A stretch of DNA of 64,000 nt from an uncultured Clostridium sp. (GTDB lineage: Bacteria > Bacillota > Clostridia > Lachnospirales > Lachnospiraceae). The DNA lies in assembly GCA_946553025.1 (NCBI GenBank), contig CAMNRM010000025.1, positions 1-64,000 on the forward strand. Reading direction: 5' to 3'. The first letter of the stretch is position 1, and every line of letters begins with the position of its first letter. The notes beneath the pieces are model-generated. The model searched no databases. It was not told the DNA's origin and worked only from the letters and a program-made list of their open reading frames with translations. Below are positions 34,677 to 43,712 of this stretch, piece by piece. Both the position numbers and the translations under genes were made by a program.

Positions 34677-35011
34677 ATGGGAAAACTAAATGTTGACGGA
34701 ACAGAGATACAAGTCTTACAGATTGAAGAAGACGATTATATCTCTTTAACAGATATGGTAAGGAAAATCGACAATGGACCTGCCCTGATAGAAAAATGGC
34801 TGCGCAACAAGAATACAATAGAATTTCTTGGTATATGGGAAGAAATGTATAATGCTGATTTCAATGCTGCTGCCTATCAAATATGGAAAATATCAATGCA
34901 GTATTGATTGAAGATGGGTTGAACCAAAAAGAACGCTTAATAAAACTGAATAAAATTGCCATACATCAGATGTCTATTTTGGAAGAACAGACTACAAAGG
35001 TTTTGAAGTGA
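34677..35011 (+). pseudogene. KilA-N domain protein with an internal deletion and frameshift
   Basis: The start at 34677 gives MGKLNVDGTEIQVLQIEEDD and the KilA-N core YISLTDMVRKIDNGPALIEK and NTIEFLGIWEEMYNADFN. The frame then ends early at 34907. In another frame the C-terminal part continues: MENINAVLIEDGLNQKERLI up to TTKVLK and a stop at 35011. A typical KilA-N protein of this kind has around 250 residues, so roughly the middle half is missing. KilA-N proteins are common in phages and mobile elements. Confidence 0.7.
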
Positions 35012-35012
35012 T

Positions 35013-35040
35013 TTAATTCCCCCGAATTCGGGGGAATTAA
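35013..35040. terminator. Perfect 28-bp palindrome, bidirectional terminator
   Basis: TTAATTCCCCC, a GAATTC centre and GGGGGAATTAA form a perfect palindrome between the KilA-N relic and the convergent LysR gene. Confidence 0.75.
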
Positions 35041-35075
35041 AATTATTACAGTTCAAGGTTGTCCTCTGTGTCAAC

Positions 35076-35972
35076 CTACATTTGCAAGTTACCTTCAAAT
35101 GTCAAGTTTACATACGCAAGTGTTTCGTTAAACCACTCAAGAAATTTTTTCACCTTCTCCCTCCCGGTTTTTAAAAAGGAAATATAATACATAACCTGCA
35201 ACGCGGGATCGATTAATGGGATAAGGATTCTGTTTGGCCCATCGTTCCTTAAATCTCTTGACAGGGTGGATATCGTGGCAAGGAAATTCGTGGTGCGGAT
35301 TAAATGCTGAGTAATATTATATTCATTTTTTACCAATGTAATAGGAAGGCTGTTCTGCTTAATGATGTTTTCAATCTGTGTCAGAAAATACCCGCCAATC
35401 TGCGGATACAGCAGCGGCTGTGCAGGGACATCTTTGAGTGAAATGCTTTCAAGGCCAGCCAGTTTGCTTTCGGAAGGAACGGAAAGGAAAACCTGATCCG
35501 AAAGAAACGGCTGGCTTTCTATGCCGTGTGACCGTATTTTTTCCGGCGTAACGACAAGATCATACACCCGCTCGGACAGAAGCTTTGCGGCTTCTGTGCC
35601 TTCGTATAATTCATCATTGATCTGGATCTCGGGATGTGCGACTAAAAAGCGCGGAACACTAAACCAGCGCACCCCCGGATCGCAGAAGGCAATCCGAAGC
35701 GTCAGATTCTGCTGCACGGCGCTTAACAGATCGGCTTTCATCAGTTCTACATTCTGCAGAATCGTATTGACATGGACTAGAGCAATTTCACCGATTGGAT
35801 TCAGGTAAATCCGGTTCGGGCTTCGGTCAAATAATTCCACCTGCAATTCTTCTTCAAATTTCTTTAACATGGCACTCATCGCGGGCTGCGAAACATGCAG
35901 TATCTGTGCTGCTTTGGTGAGTGAACCTGTTTCTGCAATGACTTTAAAATATTGAAGCTGTGTAATATCCAT
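35076..35972 (-). CDS. LysR-family transcriptional regulator
   Basis: 298 residues from the ATG ending at 35972, which has a GGGGAGG site; the frame is open 36 codons further upstream but those are not family-like. The helix-turn-helix is MDITQLQYFKVIAETGSLTK to AAQILHVSQPAMSAMLKKFE. The ligand-binding half includes LRIAFCDPGVRWFSVP and VFLSVPSESKLAG. It is divergent from the aldo-keto reductase gene, the usual LysR arrangement, so it probably controls that gene or the reductase-cupin pair. Confidence 0.92.
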   Translation of the reverse strand: MDITQLQYFKVIAETGSLTKAAQILHVSQPAMSAMLKKFEEELQVELFDRSPNRIYLNPIGEIALVHVNTILQNVELMKADLLSAVQQNLTLRIAFCDPGVRWFSVPRFLVAHPEIQINDELYEGTEAAKLLSERVYDLVVTPEKIRSHGIESQPFLSDQVFLSVPSESKLAGLESISLKDVPAQPLLYPQIGGYFLTQIENIIKQNSLPITLVKNEYNITQHLIRTTNFLATISTLSRDLRNDGPNRILIPLIDPALQVMYYISFLKTGREKVKKFLEWFNETLAYVNLTFEGNLQM

Positions 35973-37140
<1,168 letters not shown>

Positions 37141-37222
37141 AGCAGGGAAGGGACTGGAGAGGGAGATCCTGCATGAGCAGCAGAACAGGATCTCCAAAAA
37201 ACAGAAAGGAAGGGAAAAAGCA

Positions 37223-37654
37223 ATGAAAATTTTAGACGAAAATCAGTTTAATGAAGTCAATGATTTTGGAAAAGGACAGCCAAACGACGGGTTTGCCCAG
37301 TATTTTATCGGAAATTCTTTTTTAAACCCGCTTACCGAATTTGGAAAATGCCCGGTATTCCTTGCCAATGTAACTTTTGAGCCGGGCTGCCGGAATAACT
37401 GGCACATCCATCACGCGAAAAAGGGCGGCGGACAGATTTTGATTTGTACCGCAGGCGAGGGATGGTATCAGGAAGAAGGAAAAGAGGCCGTCAGCCTTGT
37501 CCCGGGGATGGTTATCACGATTCCCGCGAATGTAAAGCATTGGCACGGGGCAAAAAAGGACAGTTGGTTTTCCCATATTTCCGTGGAAGTGCCGGGGGAA
37601 GAAACGGAAAATGAATGGTGTGAGGTTGTAACGGATGAGGAGTATGGGAAATAA
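37223..37654 (+). CDS. Cupin-domain protein
   Basis: 143 residues. A single cupin barrel with metal ligands in CRNNWHIHHAKKGGGQILIC (motif 1, two His and downstream Gln/Glu position) and PANVKHWHGAKKDSWFSH (motif 2). Similar small cupins accompany aldo-keto reductases and carboxymuconolactone decarboxylases; function is not fixed by sequence. An AAAGGAAGGG site precedes the ATG, and a clear terminator lies 32 bp after the stop. Confidence 0.88.
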   Translation: MKILDENQFNEVNDFGKGQPNDGFAQYFIGNSFLNPLTEFGKCPVFLANVTFEPGCRNNWHIHHAKKGGGQILICTAGEGWYQEEGKEAVSLVPGMVITIPANVKHWHGAKKDSWFSHISVEVPGEETENEWCEVVTDEEYGK

Positions 37655-37685
37655 GAGTCTATAGAGAGAAGATGAGCGGTATCGT

Positions 37686-37714
37686 AAAAAAGCAGTCATA
37701 ATGGCTGCTTTTTT
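37686..37714 (+). terminator. Terminator after the reductase-cupin unit
   Basis: AAAAAAGCAG and CTGCTTTTTT pair perfectly around a 9-nt loop. Confidence 0.8.
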
Positions 37715-37728
37715 GTGATGAAAATGTC

Positions 37729-37774
37729 TTGACAAAATAAGAAAAACAGAGTATTTTGTAACTATAATATAGTT
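37729..37774 (+). promoter_or_regulatory. hicAB promoter with a perfect operator palindrome
   Basis: TTGACA (37729-37734), 17-bp spacer, TATTTT (37752-37757). Just downstream AACTATA-A-TATAGTT (37760-37774) is a perfect dyad covering the start site, a likely binding site for the HicB ribbon-helix-helix tail. Confidence 0.65.
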
Positions 37775-37798
37775 GCAAAAGAAACGAGGCATTAGATA

Positions 37799-38043
37799 AT
37801 GAGTAAGTTTGAAAAAGCCGATTAAAACCTAAAGATTATACCTATACAGAAGCTAAAGTTTTGCTATCGCAGATGGGATTTGTGGAATATAATAAAGGAA
37901 AAACATCTGGTTCAAGGGTAAAGTTTTACAGGAAAGAAGATCAAAAAATTATATTATTGCATAAACCACATCCTGGTGATATTATGACGCCGGGAGCAGT
38001 AAAGGATCTATTAGAGTTTTTGCTTGGTTTGGGGGAATTATAA
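37799..38043 (+). pseudogene. hicA: HicA-type toxin, frameshifted near its start
   Basis: The ATG at 37799 gives only MSKFEKAD before a TAA. Two frames over, the normal HicA body follows: KPKDYTYTEAKVLLSQMGF, TSGSRVKFYRKEDQKIILLH and KPHPGDIMTPGAVKDLLEFL, to a stop at 38043. A deletion of a few codons with a frame change near 37818 explains this. HicA is a small mRNA-cleaving RNA-binding toxin. A short product could start inside (ATG 37873), but that would lack the first strand and helix. So the toxin is probably dead while the antitoxin survives. Confidence 0.75.
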
Positions 38044-38045
38044 AT

Positions 38046-38423
38046 ATGATGAAAAATAATATATTAGAATATAAAGGATATCATACAAGGGTGGAATTTT
38101 GTGCGGAAGAATTAATGCTTCGCGGCAAGATTGAAGGAATAAGTGATTTGGTTAATTTTGAATGTGAAAATATTAAAGATATAGAAAAAGAGTTTCATGA
38201 AGCAGTGGATGATTATCTGGAATTTTGTAAAGAGGTAGGTAAAGAGCCGGATAAAGAATATAAAGGAACCTTCAATGTGCGTATAAGTCCTGAACTGCAT
38301 AGGAAATTAGTCAATGTAGCAATGAAAAATGGAGATAGTTTAAATGCATCGGTTGAAAAAGCAATTCAGGGATATATTTCTTCAGAAGAATATAAACCTG
38401 AAATTGCTTCTTCATTGGGTTAA
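38046..38423 (+). CDS. hicB: HicB-type antitoxin
   Basis: 125 residues. The N-terminal partial RNase H-like fold reads LEYKGYHTRVEFCAEELMLR and GKIEGISDLVNFECENIKDI; the middle FHEAVDDYLEFCKEVGKEPD is the HicB signature. The C-terminus TFNVRISPELHRKLVNVAMK is a ribbon-helix-helix DNA-binding domain. It follows the broken hicA by two bases. Its last ~45 codons and the downstream sequence are duplicated at 41031. Confidence 0.88.
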   Translation: MMKNNILEYKGYHTRVEFCAEELMLRGKIEGISDLVNFECENIKDIEKEFHEAVDDYLEFCKEVGKEPDKEYKGTFNVRISPELHRKLVNVAMKNGDSLNASVEKAIQGYISSEEYKPEIASSLG

Positions 38424-38558
38424 ACGATAATTATAATGCTTTCCGGTGAAGTTTGGTGCTGTGTTTTGTCAGCAGGAAGGTATTGTTTTCTTCATAATAG
38501 GTTTTGAATTCTTATTCCTGTGAGAGGTATTTTTCAGGTATAAACAGATAGTTTTCTC
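38287..38558. repeat. Duplicated segment: hicB 3' end plus a deleted copy of the membrane-protein gene
   Basis: 38287-38482 matches 41031-41226 and 38474-38558 matches 41641-41725, both in the same orientation. The junction is the 9-mer AGGAAGGTA, which occurs at both edges (41218 and 41641) of the missing 423 bp. So this is a relic of the gene at 41175 with a short-homology deletion. It runs into the ABC permease end. Confidence 0.85.
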
Positions 38559-40138
38559 AGCAGTGAAGGCCCCTGCCTGATAAGGATCACGATGCATACC
38601 GCCGCAAACAAGGCGAATACCCCTATGGGCAGCACCAGCGCAGTCCAGGGGGCTGTTTTACTGCCCAGATAATAGAATCCCGCTGCCGCCCCAAGTACCG
38701 CCATGGGAGCGAACATTGCCAGCACTGTGGCCATAGACTGCTTGATAACGACCGTTTCATTCACCGCGTCAAGCTTCGGAAAGCACAGGCCCATAAGCAT
38801 TCCAAAGGCGGCATGCCCTATGGCGAAAAGCAGTGTGGCAATGAGCAGCACCGCCCCCTGCCGCAAAGAAAAACCAAAAGCAATCGAAATACACAGCCCG
38901 GCAATTACCGTACAGGGCAGGGTCAGCAGAAGCTGAAAGCCAACTTTAACCCAGAGCAGGGAGCTTTCCTCTATGGGGGATTCCTGCAAAATCCACAGGT
39001 ATTTTCCCTCCAGGCTGATGGAGGGCGCAGTGATGGGGCAGGTGCAGAGGCCAAAACCCATCACGGCTGCCGCCATGGGAAGCAGCGGTAAGGGATACCC
39101 AGCCATTTCTACATAAGCTAACAGTTTATCCCTCATAACCAGGGAGGCTGCTCCCGCAGCCAGCAGCATAATCAGACCGATACCGGCATTCCAGAAGTAC
39201 ATGGGTGTACCAAAAAAGCGCTGCATTTCCTTTTTCAGCAAAGCCTTCTTCTGTCCGGAGGCAGTCTGTGCCGAGAGTTTGTAATTGCTCTGTACGGACC
39301 GAACGGCAAAAGCAGTCACGGCCTGACGGTATCCGCGGCCAAGGCCGATTACCACCAGGGCAAAAGGAAACACACAGCAAAGAACAAAGGCCAGCAGCAT
39401 TTTCCAGTTTCCCATAATACCTTCCCCCATCCACAGCATGGGCACAGCCCAGGTAAGGGAGTTTTTCACTCCGGCGGCATTCTCAGCAAGATTGTTAATC
39501 ATACCGCTTAGATGAAACGAGAAATAGAACACTGCTGCCATGAATATTCCCATCACAATATTCTGCCCCAACGCTCTGCGGGACACCCGGACAGACAGAA
39601 AGGCCACCAGCGCCCCCAACAATACGGACAGCGCCGTATCCAGCAGCGGAAGGGCCAGCACCGCGATCCCCAGCCGCATCCAGAACAGCAGACTAAGACC
39701 CACACCGTTTTGTGTCAGAAACGTACAGATTACCCCGGCGGGAACCAGTACGAAAACGGCGAACAGCAGGTTTTCCAGATAAATGGCAGTTACCCGGCTG
39801 GCCATCAGCATGGTTGCGGGCACCGGCATACTCAGCAGCAGGTCATTGTCCTTTCCGCCAAATACCACGCCCTTCACCGCAAAGGTGGTAAACAAAAGCC
39901 CGCCCACCAGTGCCACCATGCCCATAAATACAAATACCAGCACTTCCATATTGGATGGTGCCAGCGCCTTCATCAGCATATAACTGTAAAGGCCGGACAG
40001 ATACAGCCCCAGAAAGGCAATGAGAAAGACTGCGCCCAGTCCTGTAGCCGCTTTTTTCTTACTGCGTCCCCTGGAATTGGTTGAGGAAAGAAGCATGGAC
40101 CGGAGGCTGATGTTCAACAGGACAAAAAATTTACTCAT
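38534..40138 (-). CDS. ABC transporter permease (about 534 residues, multi-spanning)
   Basis: Start at 40138 (MSKFFVLLNISLRSMLLSST), overlapping the stop of the ATPase gene by ATGA. A longer frame upstream is only the shadow of that gene. There are about twelve hydrophobic segments, for example FLIAFLGLYLSGLYSYMLM and VLVFVFMGMVALVGGLLFTT. The middle motif FGGKDNDLLLSMPVPATML is typical of the large ABC-2-like exporter permeases found beside CcmA-type ATPases in Firmicutes. The substrate is unknown. The C-terminal end of the gene runs into duplicated sequence, so the last residues may be altered. Confidence 0.8.
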   Translation of the reverse strand: MSKFFVLLNISLRSMLLSSTNSRGRSKKKAATGLGAVFLIAFLGLYLSGLYSYMLMKALAPSNMEVLVFVFMGMVALVGGLLFTTFAVKGVVFGGKDNDLLLSMPVPATMLMASRVTAIYLENLLFAVFVLVPAGVICTFLTQNGVGLSLLFWMRLGIAVLALPLLDTALSVLLGALVAFLSVRVSRRALGQNIVMGIFMAAVFYFSFHLSGMINNLAENAAGVKNSLTWAVPMLWMGEGIMGNWKMLLAFVLCCVFPFALVVIGLGRGYRQAVTAFAVRSVQSNYKLSAQTASGQKKALLKKEMQRFFGTPMYFWNAGIGLIMLLAAGAASLVMRDKLLAYVEMAGYPLPLLPMAAAVMGFGLCTCPITAPSISLEGKYLWILQESPIEESSLLWVKVGFQLLLTLPCTVIAGLCISIAFGFSLRQGAVLLIATLLFAIGHAAFGMLMGLCFPKLDAVNETVVIKQSMATVLAMFAPMAVLGAAAGFYYLGSKTAPWTALVLPIGVFALFAAVCIVILIRQGPSLLRKLSVYT

Positions 40139-40848
40139 CGCTCTCCCTCCAGTTCTAAAAATATGCTTTCCAGGGAAGCATTCTTCACCAGTTCTGCTGT
40201 GGGGCCGCTTTGCACCAGTTTCCCGTTTTTGATAATGGCAATCTGATCGCACAGCTTTTCCGCCACTTCCAGTACATGGGTGGAAAAAAATACCGCTGAC
40301 CCGCCTTGGCATAATTCTGAAAGATAGCCTTTCATTATATGTGCGGCCGAAGGGTCCAGACCTACAAATGGTTCATCCAGAATCAGCAGCCTGGGCCGCC
40401 GGATAAAAGCGGAAATCAAAGCCAGCTTCTGCCGCATCCCATGGGAATAGCTGCCAATGGGGGAACCCAGGTTGTCCGTGAGTTCAAAAGCATCGGAATA
40501 TTTGCCAATGTCTGCGGTACGCTGATCTGCAGGAATGTCATACAGATCGGCAATGAAATTAAGGTAATCAATCCCTTTCATAAACTCATAGATGTCCGGG
40601 TTGTCCGGCAGAAAAGCGGTGACACGCTTCGCCTGCACAGGAGCCTTCTTAATATCGTGGCCGTCAATGGTGATGGTGCCTTCCGTAAAGTCCATCACTC
40701 CGGCCACAGTCCGAAGGGTAGTGGTTTTGCCTGCTCCGTTGTGGCCGATGAATCCATGGATCTCGCCTGGCCCAACATGCAGGGTCAGGTCATCCACCGC
40801 CTTCTTCCCACCGGGATAGGTTTTTGAAAAATGTTCAATATGAAGCAT
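40135..40848 (-). CDS. ABC transporter ATP-binding protein
   Basis: 237 residues from the ATG ending at 40848, preceded by AAAGGAG. Walker A GFIGHNGAGKTTTLRTVAG, Q-loop region RVTAFLPDNPDIYEFMKG, signature SYSHGMRQKLALISAFIRRP, Walker B LLILDEPFVGLDPSAAH and the switch His in AVFFSTHVLEVAEKL. It powers the permease encoded immediately after it. Together they form a two-gene exporter unit whose GC is higher than that of its surroundings. Confidence 0.94.
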   Translation of the reverse strand: MLHIEHFSKTYPGGKKAVDDLTLHVGPGEIHGFIGHNGAGKTTTLRTVAGVMDFTEGTITIDGHDIKKAPVQAKRVTAFLPDNPDIYEFMKGIDYLNFIADLYDIPADQRTADIGKYSDAFELTDNLGSPIGSYSHGMRQKLALISAFIRRPRLLILDEPFVGLDPSAAHIMKGYLSELCQGGSAVFFSTHVLEVAEKLCDQIAIIKNGKLVQSGPTAELVKNASLESIFLELEGER

Positions 40849-41174
40849 TAGAAATCTCCTTTCATAACTCCGTTCCATTCAATAGGTTTGCTTCTTTTAT
40901 TCAGATGTTTTTTGCTGTGGATAGGATGAGGCTCGCTTTCTTTAATCTATTCCTTTTTATTATAACCTTATTGACCGATTTTTAGAAGCCCCATCCATTA
41001 AGTGGACTAAGGATAAGAATTTGTTTATAGGTCCTGAACTGCATAAGAAATTGGTCAATGTAGCAATGAAAAATGGAGATAGTTTAAATGCATCCGTTGA
41101 AAAAGCAATTCAGGGATATATTTCTTCAGAAGAATATAAAACTGAAATCGCTTCTTCATTGGGTTAAATGATAA
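40849..41174. other. Spacer: ABC-operon upstream region and a hicB relic
   Basis: 40849-40990 is the upstream region of the ABC genes. 41031-41167 repeats the last ~45 codons of hicB, including its stop, with a few substitutions but no start. At 40998 the sequence GTGGACTAAGGATAAGAATT also occurs, with one change, at 44931. Confidence 0.7.
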
Positions 41175-42152
41175 CTATAATGCTTTTCGGTGAGGCTTAG
41201 TACTGTGTTTTGTCAGCAGGAAGGTAATGATTAGGAGAATCAGGGCGATACTCAGTTGAATGAGCATGGCGGTTATGTTCATTCTCAGCGAAGAAAAGTA
41301 TTGCTGGCTGATTGGGGCAAATTCGCGGAGAAAGGCATCAAGTCCGGTTTCACGGATAATCTGATTTAGCTGTGCAAGGCGTTTGGGTGTATCCGCCTTA
41401 ACCAGGTAATCCCTGTGTGTGGTATAAGCCGGAATCTGAGCGGCGCTGACATTTTCATTTGTAATTACACTCACCAGGGGATCGGTTAATGTGGAATGGT
41501 ATATTCCATTTGGCTCCATATTGTAAACCTGGTAGGATTGACCGTTGGAAATATAAATGATGTTTGTGGGGATGATGTCATGCTTTTGTTCATGAGCGGC
41601 TTCTATTCCCATGGCTTTTAAATCATCGATATAGTATCGGAGGAAGGTATTGTTTTCTTCATAATAGGCTTTGAATTCCTGTTCCTGTGAGCGGTATTTT
41701 TCAGGTACAAGCAGGTAGTTTTCTGCTTTGTTTTCAGGCAATGCTACAGGTTTTCCTTCGGTATCGTAAATGGGATGCTTGGATAAATAGGCTTCGTTTA
41801 CGGTGATAACAAAGTCTTTATCCTTTAGTTCATCGCGGGTGATAAAGCCTTCATCGTAGAGGAGGATTTGCGTATCCACATTGAGAAGAAGGCTTTCGGA
41901 GCCATTGGTTTTGAGGAAAAACTCGACAAGTGCGTCATCCAGTTTTTGTATATTTTCCGGGCTTGCATCGATGTCAGGAGAGATCGAAATTCCATAGTAG
42001 CCAGTTAAGGAAGAGTAAAGTTTGTGCTGCTGGAACTGCTGAATAAGGTGTCGGGAGTTGGAAAAGAATAGAAGCATCATGAAAAGAGCGGCCATGGTGG
42101 CTGCTCCTTTTACGATGAATAAAAATATGGAGTGAAGTTGTTTTGGTTTCAT
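41175..42152 (-). CDS. Bacteriocin-associated integral membrane protein (DUF1430-like), short form
   Basis: 325 residues. One N-terminal membrane helix (IFLFIVKGAATMAALFMMLL), a ~230-residue extracellular domain (YYGISISPDIDASPENIQKL, ENYLLVPEKYRSQEQEFKAY, IIPTNIIYISNGQSYQVYNM) and a C-terminal helix (MLIQLSIALILLIITFLL). This resembles the first half of the membrane proteins that accompany lactococcin-972-type bacteriocins and are thought to give immunity or export. The full family is about twice as long. It follows the bacteriocin gene by 31 bp and has a paralogue at 45133. Confidence 0.7.
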   Translation of the reverse strand: MKPKQLHSIFLFIVKGAATMAALFMMLLFFSNSRHLIQQFQQHKLYSSLTGYYGISISPDIDASPENIQKLDDALVEFFLKTNGSESLLLNVDTQILLYDEGFITRDELKDKDFVITVNEAYLSKHPIYDTEGKPVALPENKAENYLLVPEKYRSQEQEFKAYYEENNTFLRYYIDDLKAMGIEAAHEQKHDIIPTNIIYISNGQSYQVYNMEPNGIYHSTLTDPLVSVITNENVSAAQIPAYTTHRDYLVKADTPKRLAQLNQIIRETGLDAFLREFAPISQQYFSSLRMNITAMLIQLSIALILLIITFLLTKHSTKPHRKAL

Positions 42153-42183
42153 TTGATTGTACCATTTAGTTTATTATTTTGAT

Positions 42184-42612
42184 TTAGTTTTTGGTTTCGT
42201 CTACACGCCAGTAGGCATGATTGCCATTAGGTAAATATGTTTTAACGCTTGCTTTTGATGTTTGATTTGGTGCGACTAATGGACTTCGATAAAAATCAGA
42301 AGAACCTCTTGCCGATGAACCATGCCAGTATTTTTTATTTGTATAGTTAGAATATACTGTACCAGAACTGCCGGAGAATATTACACCGTGTTCCCAAGGA
42401 CCGATATCTTCTGATCCAATACCAACATAATCGACAAAAGTTTCCCTTGCAGCGATATCAGGATTTGCGTTTTCTTCACATCCACCTTCAGTTATACCAG
42501 GTGCAGGATGAGTAATTGTCATATCTGATTTTGCATGAGTAGTCATTACTGCTGGTGTAAGGGTAGAAAATACTAATGCAGCCATCATAGCAACTAAAAT
42601 GTTTTTTTTCAT
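42184..42612 (-). CDS. Lactococcin-972-family bacteriocin precursor
   Basis: 142 residues with a Sec signal peptide (MKKNILVAMMAALVFSTLTP to about Ala27). The mature part has the Lcn972 layout: Gly/acid-rich start, GPWEHGVIFSGSSGTVYSNY, KKYWHGSSARGSSDF and a C-terminal KASVKTYLPNGNHAYWRVDE. Family members bind lipid II and block septum formation. A GAGGAGG site precedes the ATG. The downstream membrane-protein gene is the usual partner. The assignment is from motif shape, without an alignment. Confidence 0.7.
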   Translation of the reverse strand: MKKNILVAMMAALVFSTLTPAVMTTHAKSDMTITHPAPGITEGGCEENANPDIAARETFVDYVGIGSEDIGPWEHGVIFSGSSGTVYSNYTNKKYWHGSSARGSSDFYRSPLVAPNQTSKASVKTYLPNGNHAYWRVDETKN

Positions 42613-42717
42613 TGCTTTCCTCCTCGTATAGTGTATTTTTTATGAAACAACTCAATAATACCACTAAAATCAAATAATGTCAACATTTTATTTTTTTTTA
42701 GATTAAATATAAAAATA

Positions 42718-42746
42718 TTGACTATATAGACGATAGATGGTATAAT
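42718..42746 (+). promoter_or_regulatory. Promoter of the secreted C39-like gene
   Basis: TTGACT (42718-42723), 17-bp spacer, TATAAT (42741-42746), about 95 bp before the start codon. The leader also holds a CGATAGATGG...CGATCTATAG dyad. Confidence 0.65.
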
Positions 42747-42843
42747 GTAACCGATCTATAGATATAAATGCATATGCATGTAGTAAAAATAGTTTGAATA
42801 CTATAATTTTGCAGAAAATTGAAATTTAAGAAAAGGAGAACTT

Positions 42844-43584
42844 ATGAGAAAAAAACTAATTACTACCATTTCTGTAATGCTTATGATTTTGGCATCAACA
42901 GTAAATGTTTTCGCAGACACAGTAAATGACACAAAGGAAAGTATTCAAGAAAGTGATTTTTCTGTATTGGATGGTGATATGTCCATTGAAGAAGGAGCAT
43001 CTCCATATATTTCAGCAGCGGATAAAAAACTAAATGAAGAAAAATTGGAGGCGATGGAAGCATGGTTGTCCTCTAGAATTAGTGGCCCTGCTTATATGGA
43101 TTTAAATGTACCTATTTGTAAACAGATTAATGGATATTATTGTGGACCAGCGACAGTTCAGCAGACAATTAAATTTTATAAAGGTTCTGCTCCGGAACAA
43201 ACTACGTTAGCTGCTCAGTTAGGTACGACAACTGCCGGAACAGATATGACAAAAATTTCCGGAGTGCTTAATGCAAATCTCGGATATAATCAGTATTCTA
43301 TGATTACTATTGGAACGGAGTCTGATTGGACGAATAAAATTACGTATGCTTTGTCAATTAATAAGCCAGTTGTAATTGATATTAATACCTCTTCTTATGC
43401 TGAGGCGTGGTCTTATTCGACAACAGGGCATTTCTTAAATGTTTCGGGCTATAATAGGAGTGTATCACCTAATAGAGTTAAAGTTACTGATCCATATTGG
43501 GTGAATTTAGGCGCGCATTGGTATCCGGCATCACTTGTATATTCAGTAAATAATGCACATTTTAGGCGAGCTATGATTTGGTAA
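42844..43584 (+). CDS. Secreted C39-like cysteine peptidase-fold protein
   Basis: 246 residues. Signal peptide MRKKLITTISVMLMILASTV to ...VFA, an acidic propeptide-like region, then a Peptidase_C39_2 type domain. The catalytic Cys lies in NGYYCGPATVQQTIKF, the His in STTGHFLNVSGYNRS and the Asp in VKVTDPYWVNLG. It is not fused to an ABC transporter and is therefore not a leader peptidase of the usual kind. It is divergent from the bacteriocin gene and could process or degrade peptides outside the cell. An AAAGGAG site precedes the ATG. Confidence 0.8.
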   Translation: MRKKLITTISVMLMILASTVNVFADTVNDTKESIQESDFSVLDGDMSIEEGASPYISAADKKLNEEKLEAMEAWLSSRISGPAYMDLNVPICKQINGYYCGPATVQQTIKFYKGSAPEQTTLAAQLGTTTAGTDMTKISGVLNANLGYNQYSMITIGTESDWTNKITYALSINKPVVIDINTSSYAEAWSYSTTGHFLNVSGYNRSVSPNRVKVTDPYWVNLGAHWYPASLVYSVNNAHFRRAMIW

Positions 43585-43594
43585 TTATTTTTAA

Positions 43595-43634
43595 AGTATA
43601 GATTGCTGTATAATTGCAGCAGTCTATACTTTTA
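43595..43634 (+). terminator. Terminator after the C39-like gene
   Basis: AGTATAGATTGCTG pairs with CAGCAGTCTATACT (one wobble), followed by TTTTA. Confidence 0.8.
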
Positions 43635-43712
43635 TGAATATTTATAAACCAGATAGTGATAATGTTTGGTATTTAGTGAGTTTTTATGGTAATCAGCAAA
43701 GCGGAGGAAAGA

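Noticed and set aside
24699-35011. Calling the region a prophage
   Set aside because: Apart from a recombinase tail and a KilA-N relic there are no structural, packaging or lysis genes.
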